A model generated the notes under the pieces. That model made no database searches. It was not told where the DNA came from and saw only the letters and a program-made list of their open reading frames with translations. A DNA stretch of 12,857 bases from Geobacter sp. UBA1603 (GTDB lineage: Bacteria; Desulfobacterota; Desulfuromonadia; Geobacterales; Pseudopelobacteraceae): NCBI GenBank assembly GCA_002322035.1, contig DCNF01000020.1:4048-16904 (forward strand), written 5' to 3'. A program made the position numbers and the translations under genes. The stretch's first letter is position 1. Each line of letters begins with the position of its first letter. Shown here piece after piece: positions 7,242 through 12,857 of this stretch.

Positions 7242-8486
7242 CTACCGCAGAAGCAGACGTATCCGCTCGGCAGAGAGCGGTGCTTCGATCGTCGAGCCGT
7301 CATCCATCCTTTTAAAAATCGCGTGGCCGCTTTCAAGCTCAGCAGCGCCGATCACGACACTGAAACGGGCACCCAGTTTATCGGCCCGGCGCATCTGGCT
7401 TTTCAGGCTTTTTCCTTCATAATCCATCTCGACGTGAACCCCGGAAGCGGCAAGCTCATTCATCAGCCGGAAAGCCGCATCACGCTCGCAAGCCCCCATG
7501 GTTGCCATGAACAGGTCAGGTCGGGATGAATAATCCTGTTCCTTCAGCAGCAGGGCCACCCGTTCAACGCCCATGGCAAATCCGATACCGGGAATCGAAG
7601 GCCCCCCCAGTTGCGAGATCAGGCCGTCATAACGCCCACCGGCGGCAACTGCCGATTGGGAGCCGAGCAGAGATGTCACCACCTCAAAGGTAGTACGGGT
7701 GTAATAATCCAGGCCGCGGACCATCCGGCAGTTGACCGAATATGGCGTTGCCGATATTTCGAGGTAGCGTCGGACATGGCCAAAATGATCAGCACAACCG
7801 GCGCAGAGGTGGTCAAGCACCGAAGGGGCGCCGCGAGTCGATTCGATGCAGCCGGGCACTTTGCAGTCCAGAATCCGGAGTGGATTGCTGTCAAGCCGGC
7901 GGCAGCAGTCGTCACACAGCACGCCGGTCCTGTGCCGCAGGAAGTCAACCAGGGTTGAGCGATAGGCCGGACGACAGTCGGGGCAGCCGAGCGAATTGAC
8001 TTCCAGACGCGGCTCATCAAGCCCGATCTCACGAAAAAAACCGACCAGCATGGTCAGAATCTGGGCGTCGGCCAAGGGATCATGAACACCGGTCATTTCA
8101 GCGCCGATCTGATGAAACTGCCGGTATCGCCCTTTCTGGGGCCGTTCATAGCGAAACATCGGGCCAAGGTAATACAGTCGGGCGACAGGATCCTGGGCAT
8201 AGAGCTTATGCTCGATCAGGGCGCGCATGACACTGGCAGTCCCTTCAGGCCGCAAGGTTACGTTTGTCCCCCCCCTGTCAGTGAATGAATACATTTCTTT
8301 TTCGACGATATCGGTTGCATCACCGATTGAACGGCAAAACAGCTCGGTTTTTTCCATGACAGGAACGCGTATTTCCGAGAAACCGTAGCGTTCAAACACA
8401 CGTCTGGCGGCCGCCTCGATATAGTGCCAGCGTGATGATTCGCCCGGCAGAATATCGTTACATCCCTTTATTGCCGTGATGGCCAT
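7242..8486 (-). CDS. hisS: Histidyl-tRNA synthetase
   Basis: HisRS charges tRNA-His with histidine in the cytosol; it is a class II synthetase and acts as a homodimer. At 414 residues the length is normal. Class II and HisRS landmarks are present: LRPEGT (78-83), motif 2 FRYERPQKGRYRQFHQ (111-126), the histidine-binding RGLDYYTRT (257-265), AGGRYDGL, and motif 3 GIGFAMGVER (300-309). The anticodon-binding domain covers about 324-414. The insertion at 168-231 carries CPDC, CDDC, DCKVPGC and CAGC clusters, usual for this bacterial subtype. Because catalytic motifs and the anticodon domain are all present, this is HisS and not the HisZ paralog. The ATG start (8484-8486) has AAGGAG at 8492-8497, 5 nt upstream. 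Only 33 nt separate it from the GGDEF gene, and those contain a terminator. Confidence 0.97.
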   Translation of the reverse strand: MAITAIKGCNDILPGESSRWHYIEAAARRVFERYGFSEIRVPVMEKTELFCRSIGDATDIVEKEMYSFTDRGGTNVTLRPEGTASVMRALIEHKLYAQDPVARLYYLGPMFRYERPQKGRYRQFHQIGAEMTGVHDPLADAQILTMLVGFFREIGLDEPRLEVNSLGCPDCRPAYRSTLVDFLRHRTGVLCDDCCRRLDSNPLRILDCKVPGCIESTRGAPSVLDHLCAGCADHFGHVRRYLEISATPYSVNCRMVRGLDYYTRTTFEVVTSLLGSQSAVAAGGRYDGLISQLGGPSIPGIGFAMGVERVALLLKEQDYSSRPDLFMATMGACERDAAFRLMNELAASGVHVEMDYEGKSLKSQMRRADKLGARFSVVIGAAELESGHAIFKRMDDGSTIEAPLSAERIRLLLR

Positions 8487-8501
8487 TACGTCTCCTTGCG
8501 T

Positions 8502-8531
8502 TAAAAAATCAAAACGGCATCAGACGCCGTT
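8502..8531 (-). terminator. Intrinsic terminator overlapping the GGDEF gene stop, just ahead of hisS
   Basis: On the minus strand AACGGC (8526-8531) pairs with GCCGTT (8513-8518), followed by TTTTGATTTTTTAA running down to 8501. The 7-nt loop contains the TGA stop (8520-8522) of the receiver-GGDEF gene, and the left arm encodes its last residues. The hisS Shine-Dalgarno starts only 4 nt beyond the T-tract. A second hairpin, AGCGGC (8553-8558) with GCCGCT (8534-8539), lies immediately upstream, and the right arm of that one can instead pair (GCCG with CGGC) with the left arm of the terminator, an attenuator-like geometry. Confidence 0.7.
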
Positions 8532-9893
8532 AAAGCGGCTGACACAGTTTTTGCCGCTGGTTTTACCGACATACATGGCCTTGTCCGCCATATCAAGCAG
8601 CTCCTGCTTGCTGACCGTATCATCGGGGCAGCAGGCATACCCGATACTGCAGGTCAGCCTGATCTGATACCCATCGTGCTCCAGAAAGACGTGGTCCTCG
8701 ACCTGACTGCGGATACGTTCTGCCACCAGCCATGCAGTTTCGCAGGTCGTCTCCACCAGAATGATCGTGTACTCGTCACCACCGTAGCGGATGACCACAT
8801 CAACCTCACGGACCGATTTTTTCAGGAGTGCCCCCATCTCCTTCAGTACGCTGCTGCCGATCAGATGCCCGTAAGTGTCATTAACCTGCTTAAACGAGTC
8901 GACATCAAGAAAAAGGACTGCAAGGTGCGAGGCATAGCGCTCCGCCCGTTTCAGCTCACGGTCGAGGGCCACTTCCAGATAGCGGTGGTTGAACAGCCCG
9001 GAAAGATCGTCGATAAACAGCATATCACGGGCATGCGAAAAGCTTTCGGCATTTTCAAAAGCCCGGGACGACTGCTCCAGGAGAAACCCCAGATTTTTTT
9101 TGTGGGGCTGAATGCCGGGAAGCGGTTTATCACCATCGTTAAACACGGCAATGACCCCGTGCAGAATATCCTTGACACGGATATGTATCAGGCAGGCTTC
9201 CCTGATATCCTGGGGCCCGGTAACGCCTCCGGAATGATCGGCAATAGTGATTTTTGCAAACATGCGTGGAGATTCCGTCTGACCGGCAAGTGATGCCAGG
9301 ACCGCATCACGGCAACGCTCGATCTGCCCGGTGCTCAACCCCTTTGACTCTTTCAGGGTCAGCTGGCCGTCAGACAGAAAAAACCCCATGACCCGTCTGG
9401 CCCCCATTTCGCGGGCCACAGCATCGGTCATAAGGTGATAGACCCGATCAAGCTCAAGGCAGCCGGCAATTGCCTGACAGGACTGAAAAAGGCTGAGCAT
9501 ATGCTTAAGCTCGTCGTTTTCGTCCAAAAGGCGCCGACGCTGCATACACTGCGCCACCGAGTGGCGGAATTCGTCGGGATTGACCGGCTTGATCAGGTAG
9601 TCACGGGCACCGTTTTTCAGGGCGAAAATAGCCGACTCCAGGTTTGCGTTGCCGGTCACCATGATCACGTCGGTACCGGGGTCGGCCGCCCGGACGCTGG
9701 AAAGGATTTCCATCCCCCCCACATCCGGCATGATCAGATCGGTAACCACCAGACCGTAACTGCCTGTGGCAAGCATCTGTAGACCTTCCACGCCACCGGA
9801 GGCACAATCCACCTGGTATCCTTCTGCTTTGAGAAGGCCGGCAAACATTTCCCGGAAAAACAGGTCATCCTCAACGATCAGTATTCTGTCCAT
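8520..9893 (-). CDS. Response regulator with GAF-like linker and GGDEF diguanylate cyclase domain
   Basis: A cytosolic 457-residue regulator likely to make the second messenger c-di-GMP from GTP on phosphorylation. The receiver domain (about 3-115) has the acidic pair Asp9/Asp10, phospho-acceptor Asp52 (VVTDLIMP), Thr80 and Lys102 (IKPVNP). A middle region (about 130-285) looks like a divergent GAF domain. The GGDEF domain (about 290-457) carries DDLSGLFNHRY, LDVDSFKQVNDTYGH and the active site RYGGDEY, a Phe-to-Tyr variant at the last position, which is generally tolerated. An inhibitory I-site RxxD (Arg362, Asp365) sits 5 residues before it, implying product feedback. The longer frame starts at TTG 9956 and would add 21 unrelated residues; ATG 9891-9893 is chosen because AGGGA lies at 9902-9906 and it begins MDRILIVEDD. 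It follows comEC by 59 nt. No cognate kinase is adjacent. Confidence 0.93.
   Translation of the reverse strand: MDRILIVEDDLFFREMFAGLLKAEGYQVDCASGGVEGLQMLATGSYGLVVTDLIMPDVGGMEILSSVRAADPGTDVIMVTGNANLESAIFALKNGARDYLIKPVNPDEFRHSVAQCMQRRRLLDENDELKHMLSLFQSCQAIAGCLELDRVYHLMTDAVAREMGARRVMGFFLSDGQLTLKESKGLSTGQIERCRDAVLASLAGQTESPRMFAKITIADHSGGVTGPQDIREACLIHIRVKDILHGVIAVFNDGDKPLPGIQPHKKNLGFLLEQSSRAFENAESFSHARDMLFIDDLSGLFNHRYLEVALDRELKRAERYASHLAVLFLDVDSFKQVNDTYGHLIGSSVLKEMGALLKKSVREVDVVIRYGGDEYTIILVETTCETAWLVAERIRSQVEDHVFLEHDGYQIRLTCSIGYACCPDDTVSKQELLDMADKAMYVGKTSGKNCVSRFNGV
8568..8596 (-). promoter_or_regulatory. Weak candidate promoter for hisS inside the GGDEF gene
   Basis: TTGATA (8591-8596, 5 of 6 to the -35 consensus) and TATGTC (8568-8573, only 3 of 6) are 17 nt apart on the minus strand. 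The bases also encode the conserved LDMADKAMY stretch of the GGDEF domain, so the match may be chance. It is listed because the 33-nt gap before hisS has little room for another promoter. Confidence 0.2.
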
Positions 9894-9901
9894 TTCACGA
9901 T

Positions 9902-9906
9902 TCCCT
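9902..9906 (-). promoter_or_regulatory. Ribosome-binding site that sets the start of the receiver-GGDEF gene
   Basis: AGGGA on the minus strand, 8 nt before ATG 9891-9893. It supports starting at MDRILIVEDD, where the receiver domain begins, and not at the upstream TTG that abuts the comEC stop. Confidence 0.65.
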
Positions 9907-9952
9907 GATAAATTAGGTAGTGTTTCTATGTACTCCAAGTGGACAAGCCGTG

Positions 9953-12364
9953 TCAAACGCCATTATTAATGCGATCTGCCATCCGCTGCAGCTCGGGAGT
10001 TTCGACGCGCCAGCCGAAACCATCACTGGTTAGCTCGATGGTGCCTTCAAGGTCGGTGCGATAGAGCGTAATCCTGCGTTGCTCCATCTGGCGGACTGTC
10101 TCGGCGGACGGCAGTCCGAAGCGGTTGCCGGCTCCGGCCGAAAGCACGGCAATCCGCGGGCTGACCAGATCAAGAAAGGGATCGGACGTGCTGGTTCGGC
10201 TGCCATGATGACCGAGCTTGATCACGTCAGCCCGTACGCTGGCCCCGGTGCCCCGCAGCCGGTTCTCGGTTTCAAAACCTACATCGGCCATGAACAGCAT
10301 TGAGGATCGGCGGTAATCAAGCCGGAAAACCATGGAATCCTCGTTGCTGTCACCGGAGCCTCCCGGCTCTGACTCCGGCGAAAGAACGGAAATACGGACC
10401 CCATCCGGACGCTCTACGGACATGCCGGCTGACATGACCTTCAGCGGTAGGCCGAGGGAAACAGATCGTGCCGCCAACGGCCCGGAAATGCCCCGGCCGG
10501 CTACCCATACATCACCGACCGGCATACTCTTCAGCAGGTATTCCGCTCCACCGGCATGGTCCGGGTGGTCATGGGTCAGAATCAGAGTATCGATCCGGCA
10601 CACTCCCATGCGCCGCAGGGCGGGGACCAGCACCTGCCGCCCGAAATCACGGCCCGTGTCATGCAGGTACCCCCCGCTGTCAACCAGAATGGTACCGCCG
10701 TCGGGGGTACGGATCAGGGCCGATTCCGCCTGCCCCACACTCAGCATTAAAATGTGCAGGCGGCTGTCGCCGCGATTGACACCAGCATAATGCAGGACGA
10801 CAGCGGTACAGGGAATCAGGACGGCAAACGCGGCCCTGGCCCGTCCAGACTTCATCACTGTCAGCATGACCATCAAAAGCAGAAACAGGGCCATATCGCG
10901 CTCAGACACAGCAGCCGGTCCAGCCAGGGGAAATTCGGCAAAAAGCATCACCAGACGGTTGGAAATCTCCACCAGCTGCACCGCGCACCACAAGAACGGT
11001 TGAGCGGCAGCTATACTGACCGGCATCAGCACCAGCGCAGCAAAACCGGTCAGCACCGCTCCATAGCCAAGAATCGGCACGACCAGCAGATTTGACAGGA
11101 TACCGTTTAAAGACGCTTCACCGAAGGCATACAACACCGGCACCAGCGTTGCCAGTGACGCAGCCAGAGACGTTGCCAGAAAGACAAGAAACAGGCGTAG
11201 CCATGGCTTTATTGAGTAACGGGAGAGCATTTCGTTGAGTGGTGACACGGCCAGCACAATCCCCCACAGCGCAATAAAGGAAAGCTGAAACGACAAATCG
11301 AAAAGAATCGGGGGATGCCATGCTGTCAGAATCACCGCCGACAGCAGCAGGATAACAACCGGATCGGTTTCGCGGCCGGCGCAGAGTGCAGCTGCGCAGA
11401 GACAGAGCATCACGACCGAGCGCGCGGTCGCGGGAGCGGCGCCGGTCAGCAGCAGGTAAGCAATCATGACCGGAATCGAAACAAGAAGGGCAAAACGGCG
11501 GATATCACAGCGGAGCACCAGGTACTCAACCCGGGATAACATCATCAGGAGCAGTACGATGATCCCTCCGGCAATAACACCGATATGAAAACCGGAAATG
11601 GAAAGGATATGGTTGACCCCTGCCCGGGTGTAGGCATCAGAAAGCGATTGCGGAATCCGGCGCTGGTCACCGATCAGTAGTGCATTAAGCACGGAAGAAA
11701 CAGCCTGGTCGGGAATCGAACGCCTGATCGATTCTTGTAACAATGCGGCATAACTGTCGAAAGTCCGCAGAAAAGAATCACGGGCGGCCCCCTTGATGAG
11801 GACGATTTCGGCAGCACTGGTGACCCGTCCGGCAGCCTCGATGCCGCGCAGGGCCAGAAACTTCCTGTAGTCAAATTCTCCCGGCAGCCCGGTCGGCCGG
11901 GGTATTGTCAGTGTTGCCGGAAACCTGATCAGGTCTCCCCGGCTGACGGCCGCATCCCCGGATATGACCGTGACCAACAGGGTGCCTTCTGAACGGTGCC
12001 AGTGACGATCGCGCTTTACAGCAGTCACCTGGACGGAGAGACTGCTGCCAGCGGAACGACCGGCAGGGCGTCCGCAGACGAGACCCTCCACAGTCACCGG
12101 GTTTCGCCCCGCATATGCAGCAATACTTCCGGGATGGACAGGGGTTTTAAGCCAGGGCTCGAGCGAAACCATTCCCAGACAGAAAAACAGCGCCACTGAA
12201 GCAGCCATAAAATTCCATGGTCCGGTGAAACGGGCAGCGCAGCACACAAGAACAAACAGTGCCAACAAGGCAGCGGCCGGCACCCGGAACATCGTGAAGC
12301 TGGCGAAAACAGCCCCTGCGGCGAAGCCCAGGAATGGGACCAGCAGAGGCCGTTCAAAACTCAT
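9953..12364 (-). CDS. comEC: ComEC/Rec2 family DNA internalisation channel protein
   Basis: ComEC is the inner-membrane channel that brings single-stranded DNA into the cytoplasm in natural transformation. This 803-residue protein has the full three-part layout: an N-terminal region with membrane helices and an OB-like DUF4131 domain (about 1-185), the Competence domain (about 220-500) with many hydrophobic helices and the signature GVNHILSISGFHIGVIAG at 249-266, and a C-terminal metallo-beta-lactamase domain (about 535-785). The last has LTHDHPDHAGG (596-606), Asp694 in MADVG and LGHHGSRTST with His719/His720, so its metal site looks intact and nuclease activity on the non-transported strand is plausible. 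The start is ATG 12362-12364; the ribosome-binding site is weak (GTGGAA). It is probably first or second in an operon with the GGDEF gene. Presence of comEC alone does not show competence. Confidence 0.95.
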   Translation of the reverse strand: MSFERPLLVPFLGFAAGAVFASFTMFRVPAAALLALFVLVCCAARFTGPWNFMAASVALFFCLGMVSLEPWLKTPVHPGSIAAYAGRNPVTVEGLVCGRPAGRSAGSSLSVQVTAVKRDRHWHRSEGTLLVTVISGDAAVSRGDLIRFPATLTIPRPTGLPGEFDYRKFLALRGIEAAGRVTSAAEIVLIKGAARDSFLRTFDSYAALLQESIRRSIPDQAVSSVLNALLIGDQRRIPQSLSDAYTRAGVNHILSISGFHIGVIAGGIIVLLLMMLSRVEYLVLRCDIRRFALLVSIPVMIAYLLLTGAAPATARSVVMLCLCAAALCAGRETDPVVILLLSAVILTAWHPPILFDLSFQLSFIALWGIVLAVSPLNEMLSRYSIKPWLRLFLVFLATSLAASLATLVPVLYAFGEASLNGILSNLLVVPILGYGAVLTGFAALVLMPVSIAAAQPFLWCAVQLVEISNRLVMLFAEFPLAGPAAVSERDMALFLLLMVMLTVMKSGRARAAFAVLIPCTAVVLHYAGVNRGDSRLHILMLSVGQAESALIRTPDGGTILVDSGGYLHDTGRDFGRQVLVPALRRMGVCRIDTLILTHDHPDHAGGAEYLLKSMPVGDVWVAGRGISGPLAARSVSLGLPLKVMSAGMSVERPDGVRISVLSPESEPGGSGDSNEDSMVFRLDYRRSSMLFMADVGFETENRLRGTGASVRADVIKLGHHGSRTSTSDPFLDLVSPRIAVLSAGAGNRFGLPSAETVRQMEQRRITLYRTDLEGTIELTSDGFGWRVETPELQRMADRINNGV

Positions 12365-12368
12365 CGGA

Positions 12369-12473
12369 CTATTTCCACTGCGCCGGAATCACGTCGACGC
12401 CCAGCCACAGCTCGTCGCCACGCGAATTAGCAGCAATTTTAGCAACATGGGAAAAATAATAGATAATGTTCAT
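12369..12473 (-). CDS. Possible 34-residue ORF just upstream of comEC (unrecognised)
   Basis: ATG 12471-12473 to TAG 12369-12371 encodes MNIIYYFSHVAKIA, a middle NSRGDELWLG and the end VDVIPAQWK. I do not recognise it. In its favour, the stop lies 4 nt before the comEC ATG, a spacing typical of coupled genes, and the last 17 codons use mostly G or C in the third position like the neighbouring genes. Against it, the ribosome-binding site is weak (GGAAAG region), the first half is AT-rich, and it is short. The same frame continues upstream to a TGA at 12513-12515 with residues that still look protein-like (YFHENFESKWKDG), so it may be the tail of a decayed or frameshifted gene. No membrane segment is convincing. 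Confidence 0.35.
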   Translation of the reverse strand: MNIIYYFSHVAKIAANSRGDELWLGVDVIPAQWK

Positions 12474-12486
12474 GCCATCTTTCCAC

Positions 12487-12516
12487 TTGCTTTCAAAATT
12501 TTCGTGAAAATATCAT
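12487..12516 (+). promoter_or_regulatory. Candidate promoter for the right-hand GAF gene
   Basis: TTGCTT (12487-12492, 3 of 6 to -35) and TATCAT (12511-12516, 5 of 6 to -10) are 18 nt apart on the plus strand. Transcription would start near 12523. The -10 lies inside one arm of the inverted repeat TCATACC/GGTATGA. Confidence 0.35.
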
Positions 12517-12556
12517 ACCGGGCGGTGCTTGAAAACATTCCAATTGGGTGGTATGA
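12513..12556. repeat. 7-bp inverted repeat with an internal palindrome in the divergent intergenic region
   Basis: TCATACC (12513-12519) and GGTATGA (12550-12556) are perfect inverted copies separated by 30 nt. Between them is the 8-bp palindrome CCAATTGG (12540-12547). Both arms coincide with candidate -10 elements of the plus-strand promoters, which is how an operator would be placed. It could bind a regulator controlling the GAF gene and perhaps comEC, but chance cannot be excluded for short repeats. Confidence 0.35.
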
Positions 12557-12557
12557 A
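12529..12557 (+). promoter_or_regulatory. Second candidate promoter for the right-hand GAF gene
   Basis: TTGAAA (12529-12534, 5 of 6) and TATGAA (12552-12557, 4 of 6) with the optimal 17-nt spacer. Its start point near 12564 would exclude the upstream ATG at 12553 and favour the ATG at 12610. It overlaps the inverted repeat. Confidence 0.4.
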
Positions 12558-12609
12558 TAGTATCGCAAGATCAGAGTTCACTTATGTCAAACGAAAGAAC
12601 CGGGACGCA

Positions 12610-12857
12610 ATGACGTATATGGCAGCCGCAACAGACCTGACATGTCCACCTTCAACCGATTTTGAAGACCTGAACCGGCTCTGCCTGGCCGTTGAGGAAA
12701 GCCAGCGCATCCGGCTCAAGCTGGCTGAATCGATAACCGCCGCCAATCTCTGCTTTATTGAAACCGGCAGTATCTCACGAATGGCCGCCGTGATCGCTGA
12801 AACCTGCATGAAAATAACTGGTTCCCGACTCTGTATGATTGCCGAAACCATGCCGGG
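12610..12857 (+). CDS. GAF-domain sensor protein, N-terminal part (3' end outside window)
   Basis: Only the first 82 residues are visible, and it is the one plus-strand gene. After about 20 poorly conserved residues comes an amphipathic helix (FEDLNRLCLAVEESQRIRLK) and then SISRMAAVIAETCMKITGSRLCMIAE, which resembles the opening helix and first strand of a GAF domain. Such a soluble start is common in GAF-type histidine kinases and diguanylate cyclases; which of these follows cannot be seen. The start is uncertain: in-frame ATGs are at 12553, 12610 and 12619. 12610 is chosen because codons before it (AGT, AGA, TCA, CGA) are unlike the neighbouring genes and a candidate promoter overlaps 12553; the ribosome-binding site is weak (GGGA at 12602-12605). 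A 9-codon frame (12584-12613) ends in an ATGA overlap with this start. Confidence 0.7.
   Translation, partial: MTYMAAATDLTCPPSTDFEDLNRLCLAVEESQRIRLKLAESITAANLCFIETGSISRMAAVIAETCMKITGSRLCMIAETMP

Noticed and set aside
8676..9293. 205-codon plus-strand frame opposite the GGDEF gene
   Set aside because: Antisense of a well-defined receiver-GGDEF protein; no family resemblance.
12513..12515. Selenocysteine codon in the frame ahead of comEC
   Set aside because: The only stem after the TGA (ATTTT/AAAAT) is weak and does not look like a bacterial SECIS; codon use upstream is noncoding in character.
12225..12560. 111-codon plus-strand frame across the comEC start
   Set aside because: It spans the comEC 5' end in antisense and low-complexity intergenic sequence, and resembles nothing.
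12582..12851. 89-codon minus-strand frame at the right edge
   Set aside because: The plus strand here encodes a GAF-like start with helix periodicity; the minus frame is serine/arginine-rich and looks like a shadow.
1..12857. CRISPR array, defence island, T-box or known riboswitch
   Set aside because: No regularly spaced repeats and no Cas or defence-family proteins; the short gaps before hisS and purB are too small for a T-box or a purine riboswitch, and no conserved core was seen.

Overview
The window reads as an ordinary, gene-dense chromosomal segment of a Gram-negative, moderately GC-rich bacterium. A full GlnD uridylyltransferase, a CHASE8-like membrane histidine kinase, a receiver-GGDEF protein and a YycJ-type hydrolase beside purB together suggest a deltaproteobacterium of the Geobacter/Pelobacter/Desulfuromonas group. 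That placement is inferred from gene content; no database search was possible. There are no tRNA or rRNA genes, insertion sequences, prophage genes or CRISPR arrays.

Nearly everything is on the minus strand and is read from right to left. At the right edge (12610-12857, plus strand) is the 5' part of a GAF-domain protein, divergent from the rest. The intergenic region before it (12365-12609) holds candidate promoters, an inverted repeat and a palindrome. It also holds a possible 34-residue ORF that ends 4 nt before comEC. Next come comEC (DNA-uptake channel), a receiver-GAF-like-GGDEF protein, and an intrinsic terminator whose loop contains that gene's stop codon. hisS follows directly and has its own terminator. 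Then come glnD, an orphan sensor histidine kinase and xerD, packed closely enough to be one operon (xerD overlaps the kinase by 4 nt). A good sigma70-like promoter lies beyond xerD and should drive the YycJ/WalJ-like hydrolase and purB. purB runs off the left edge.

Functionally the segment mixes housekeeping (purine synthesis, histidyl-tRNA charging, chromosome dimer resolution, PII nitrogen signalling) with signal transduction (one histidine kinase, one c-di-GMP synthase candidate, one GAF sensor) and DNA uptake. I did not find a clear new defence or mobile system. The points most worth a second look are the attenuator-like terminator between the GGDEF gene and hisS, the short ORF and its interrupted extension ahead of comEC, and the alternative hairpins ahead of purB.
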